Positions 63,923 through 64,000 of a DNA stretch of 64,000 nt are shown here, piece after piece. Numbering within the stretch: the first letter of the stretch is position 1; every line of letters begins with the position of its first letter. The position numbers and the translations under genes were made by a program. The stretch lies in NCBI RefSeq assembly GCF_048569485.1, contig NC_134356.1, positions 470,447,393 through 470,511,392 of the forward strand. Direction: 5' to 3'. Below the pieces are notes generated by a model. That model saw nothing but the letters and a program-made list of their open reading frames with translations. It was not told the DNA's origin and ran no database searches. Origin of the DNA: Anomaloglossus baeobatrachus (Eukaryota; Chordata; Amphibia; Anura; Aromobatidae).

Positions 63923-64000
63923 CTTTGCAGGATCTATGTGGACAGGTAAAGATGAAGGCTCTTGGTCTCTTAGCATTATGTGAGCTGCCTCAGTGTTAGG
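63923..64000 (-). CDS. TJP1: TJP1 exon, partial, start of visible coding region
   Basis: This encodes 26 residues beginning PNTEAAHIMLRDQEP and ending HIDPAK, matching the tail segment just after the guanylate-kinase-like core of ZO-1. The minus-strand donor GT follows at 63922-63921. The exon ends in phase 0. Its upstream boundary lies outside the window. Confidence 0.93.

Larger units (their letters stand above)
28060..64000 (-). other. TJP1: TJP1 (ZO-1) gene, 3' half: nine exons and 3' UTR
   Basis: ZO-1 is a MAGUK-family scaffold at the cytoplasmic face of tight junctions that links claudin/occludin membrane proteins to actin. Only the part after the PDZ-SH3-GK core is here: a proline-rich tail and the terminal ZU5 domain. 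Recognition is by residue similarity to vertebrate ZO-1, for example DPAMKPQSVLTRVKMFENKR, DPEEDEEYYRKQLSYFDRRS, NRFTPKPYTSSARPFERKFE and the C-terminus GANCVSVLIDHF. The nine coding segments (78, 855, 95, 225, 152, 469, 218, 144 and 95 nt) total 2331 nt, exactly 777 codons, with matching phases and GT-AG at every junction inside the window. The first exon here runs off the window edge. Two introns are long because of DIRS elements (16.1 kb and 11.4 kb). No break is seen, so the gene looks functional. The lower gene limit is an inference from a poly(A) candidate. Confidence 0.96.

Overview
The window is vertebrate nuclear DNA, most likely from a frog. It contains the 3' half of one host gene, TJP1 (tight junction protein ZO-1), on the minus strand, set among many transposable elements. 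Nine exons between 63923 and 29706 form a continuous 777-codon frame (776 residues plus stop) with GT-AG junctions throughout. They encode the C-terminal tail and ZU5 domain of ZO-1. The anuran assignment rests on several DIRS retrotransposons, Penelope-like fragments with hammerhead-like motifs, palindromic hAT-type MITEs with TAGAGTTGAGC-like ends and a Tc1-like copy seen together. No bacterial-type genes, tRNA, rRNA or CRISPR were seen.

Layout. 1-15560 is an old CR1/L2-type LINE (minus strand) split by two later insertions: a Gypsy-class LTR element (679-12513), itself split by a 6-kb DIRS element (4480-10479), and a Penelope-like element (12923-14963) with long inverted arms, a GIY-YIG reading frame and a hammerhead-like motif. 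15561-17009 has an AT microsatellite and otherwise unassigned sequence. 17010-23068 is the best-preserved DIRS copy. 23069-28060 holds a Harbinger-like MITE, a 1.4-kb palindrome, a Tc1-like remnant, two Penelope-type fragments and a 23-bp minisatellite. 28060-64000 is TJP1 with its 3' UTR. Its 16.1-kb last intron holds two DIRS copies (30369-34398 and 39823-45747) and many MITEs. Its 11.4-kb intron (47641-59022) holds a fifth DIRS copy (50596-56548). The intron at 59974-62538 holds Penelope-type fragments.

All five DIRS copies lie in the same orientation, which is the sense direction for TJP1. They fall into three subfamilies by their ends: 4480/39823, 17010/50596 and the divergent 30369. Each has inverted terminal repeats and an internal complementary region that joins the complements of both ends, the DIRS hallmark. 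Coding order in the sense direction is a gag-like ORF, then RT, RNase H and a methyltransferase-like segment, then tyrosine recombinase in an overlapping frame. The Gypsy element has its integrase upstream of reverse transcriptase, as in the Gmr1-type Gypsy group.

The points most worth a second look are the Gmr1-type pol order, the long frame kept open across RT in all five DIRS copies, splice-like signals at DIRS ends lying in sense inside TJP1 introns, and five hammerhead-like motifs. None is shown to be a wholly new system. Mobile-element ages and family names are judged by eye from the sequence.
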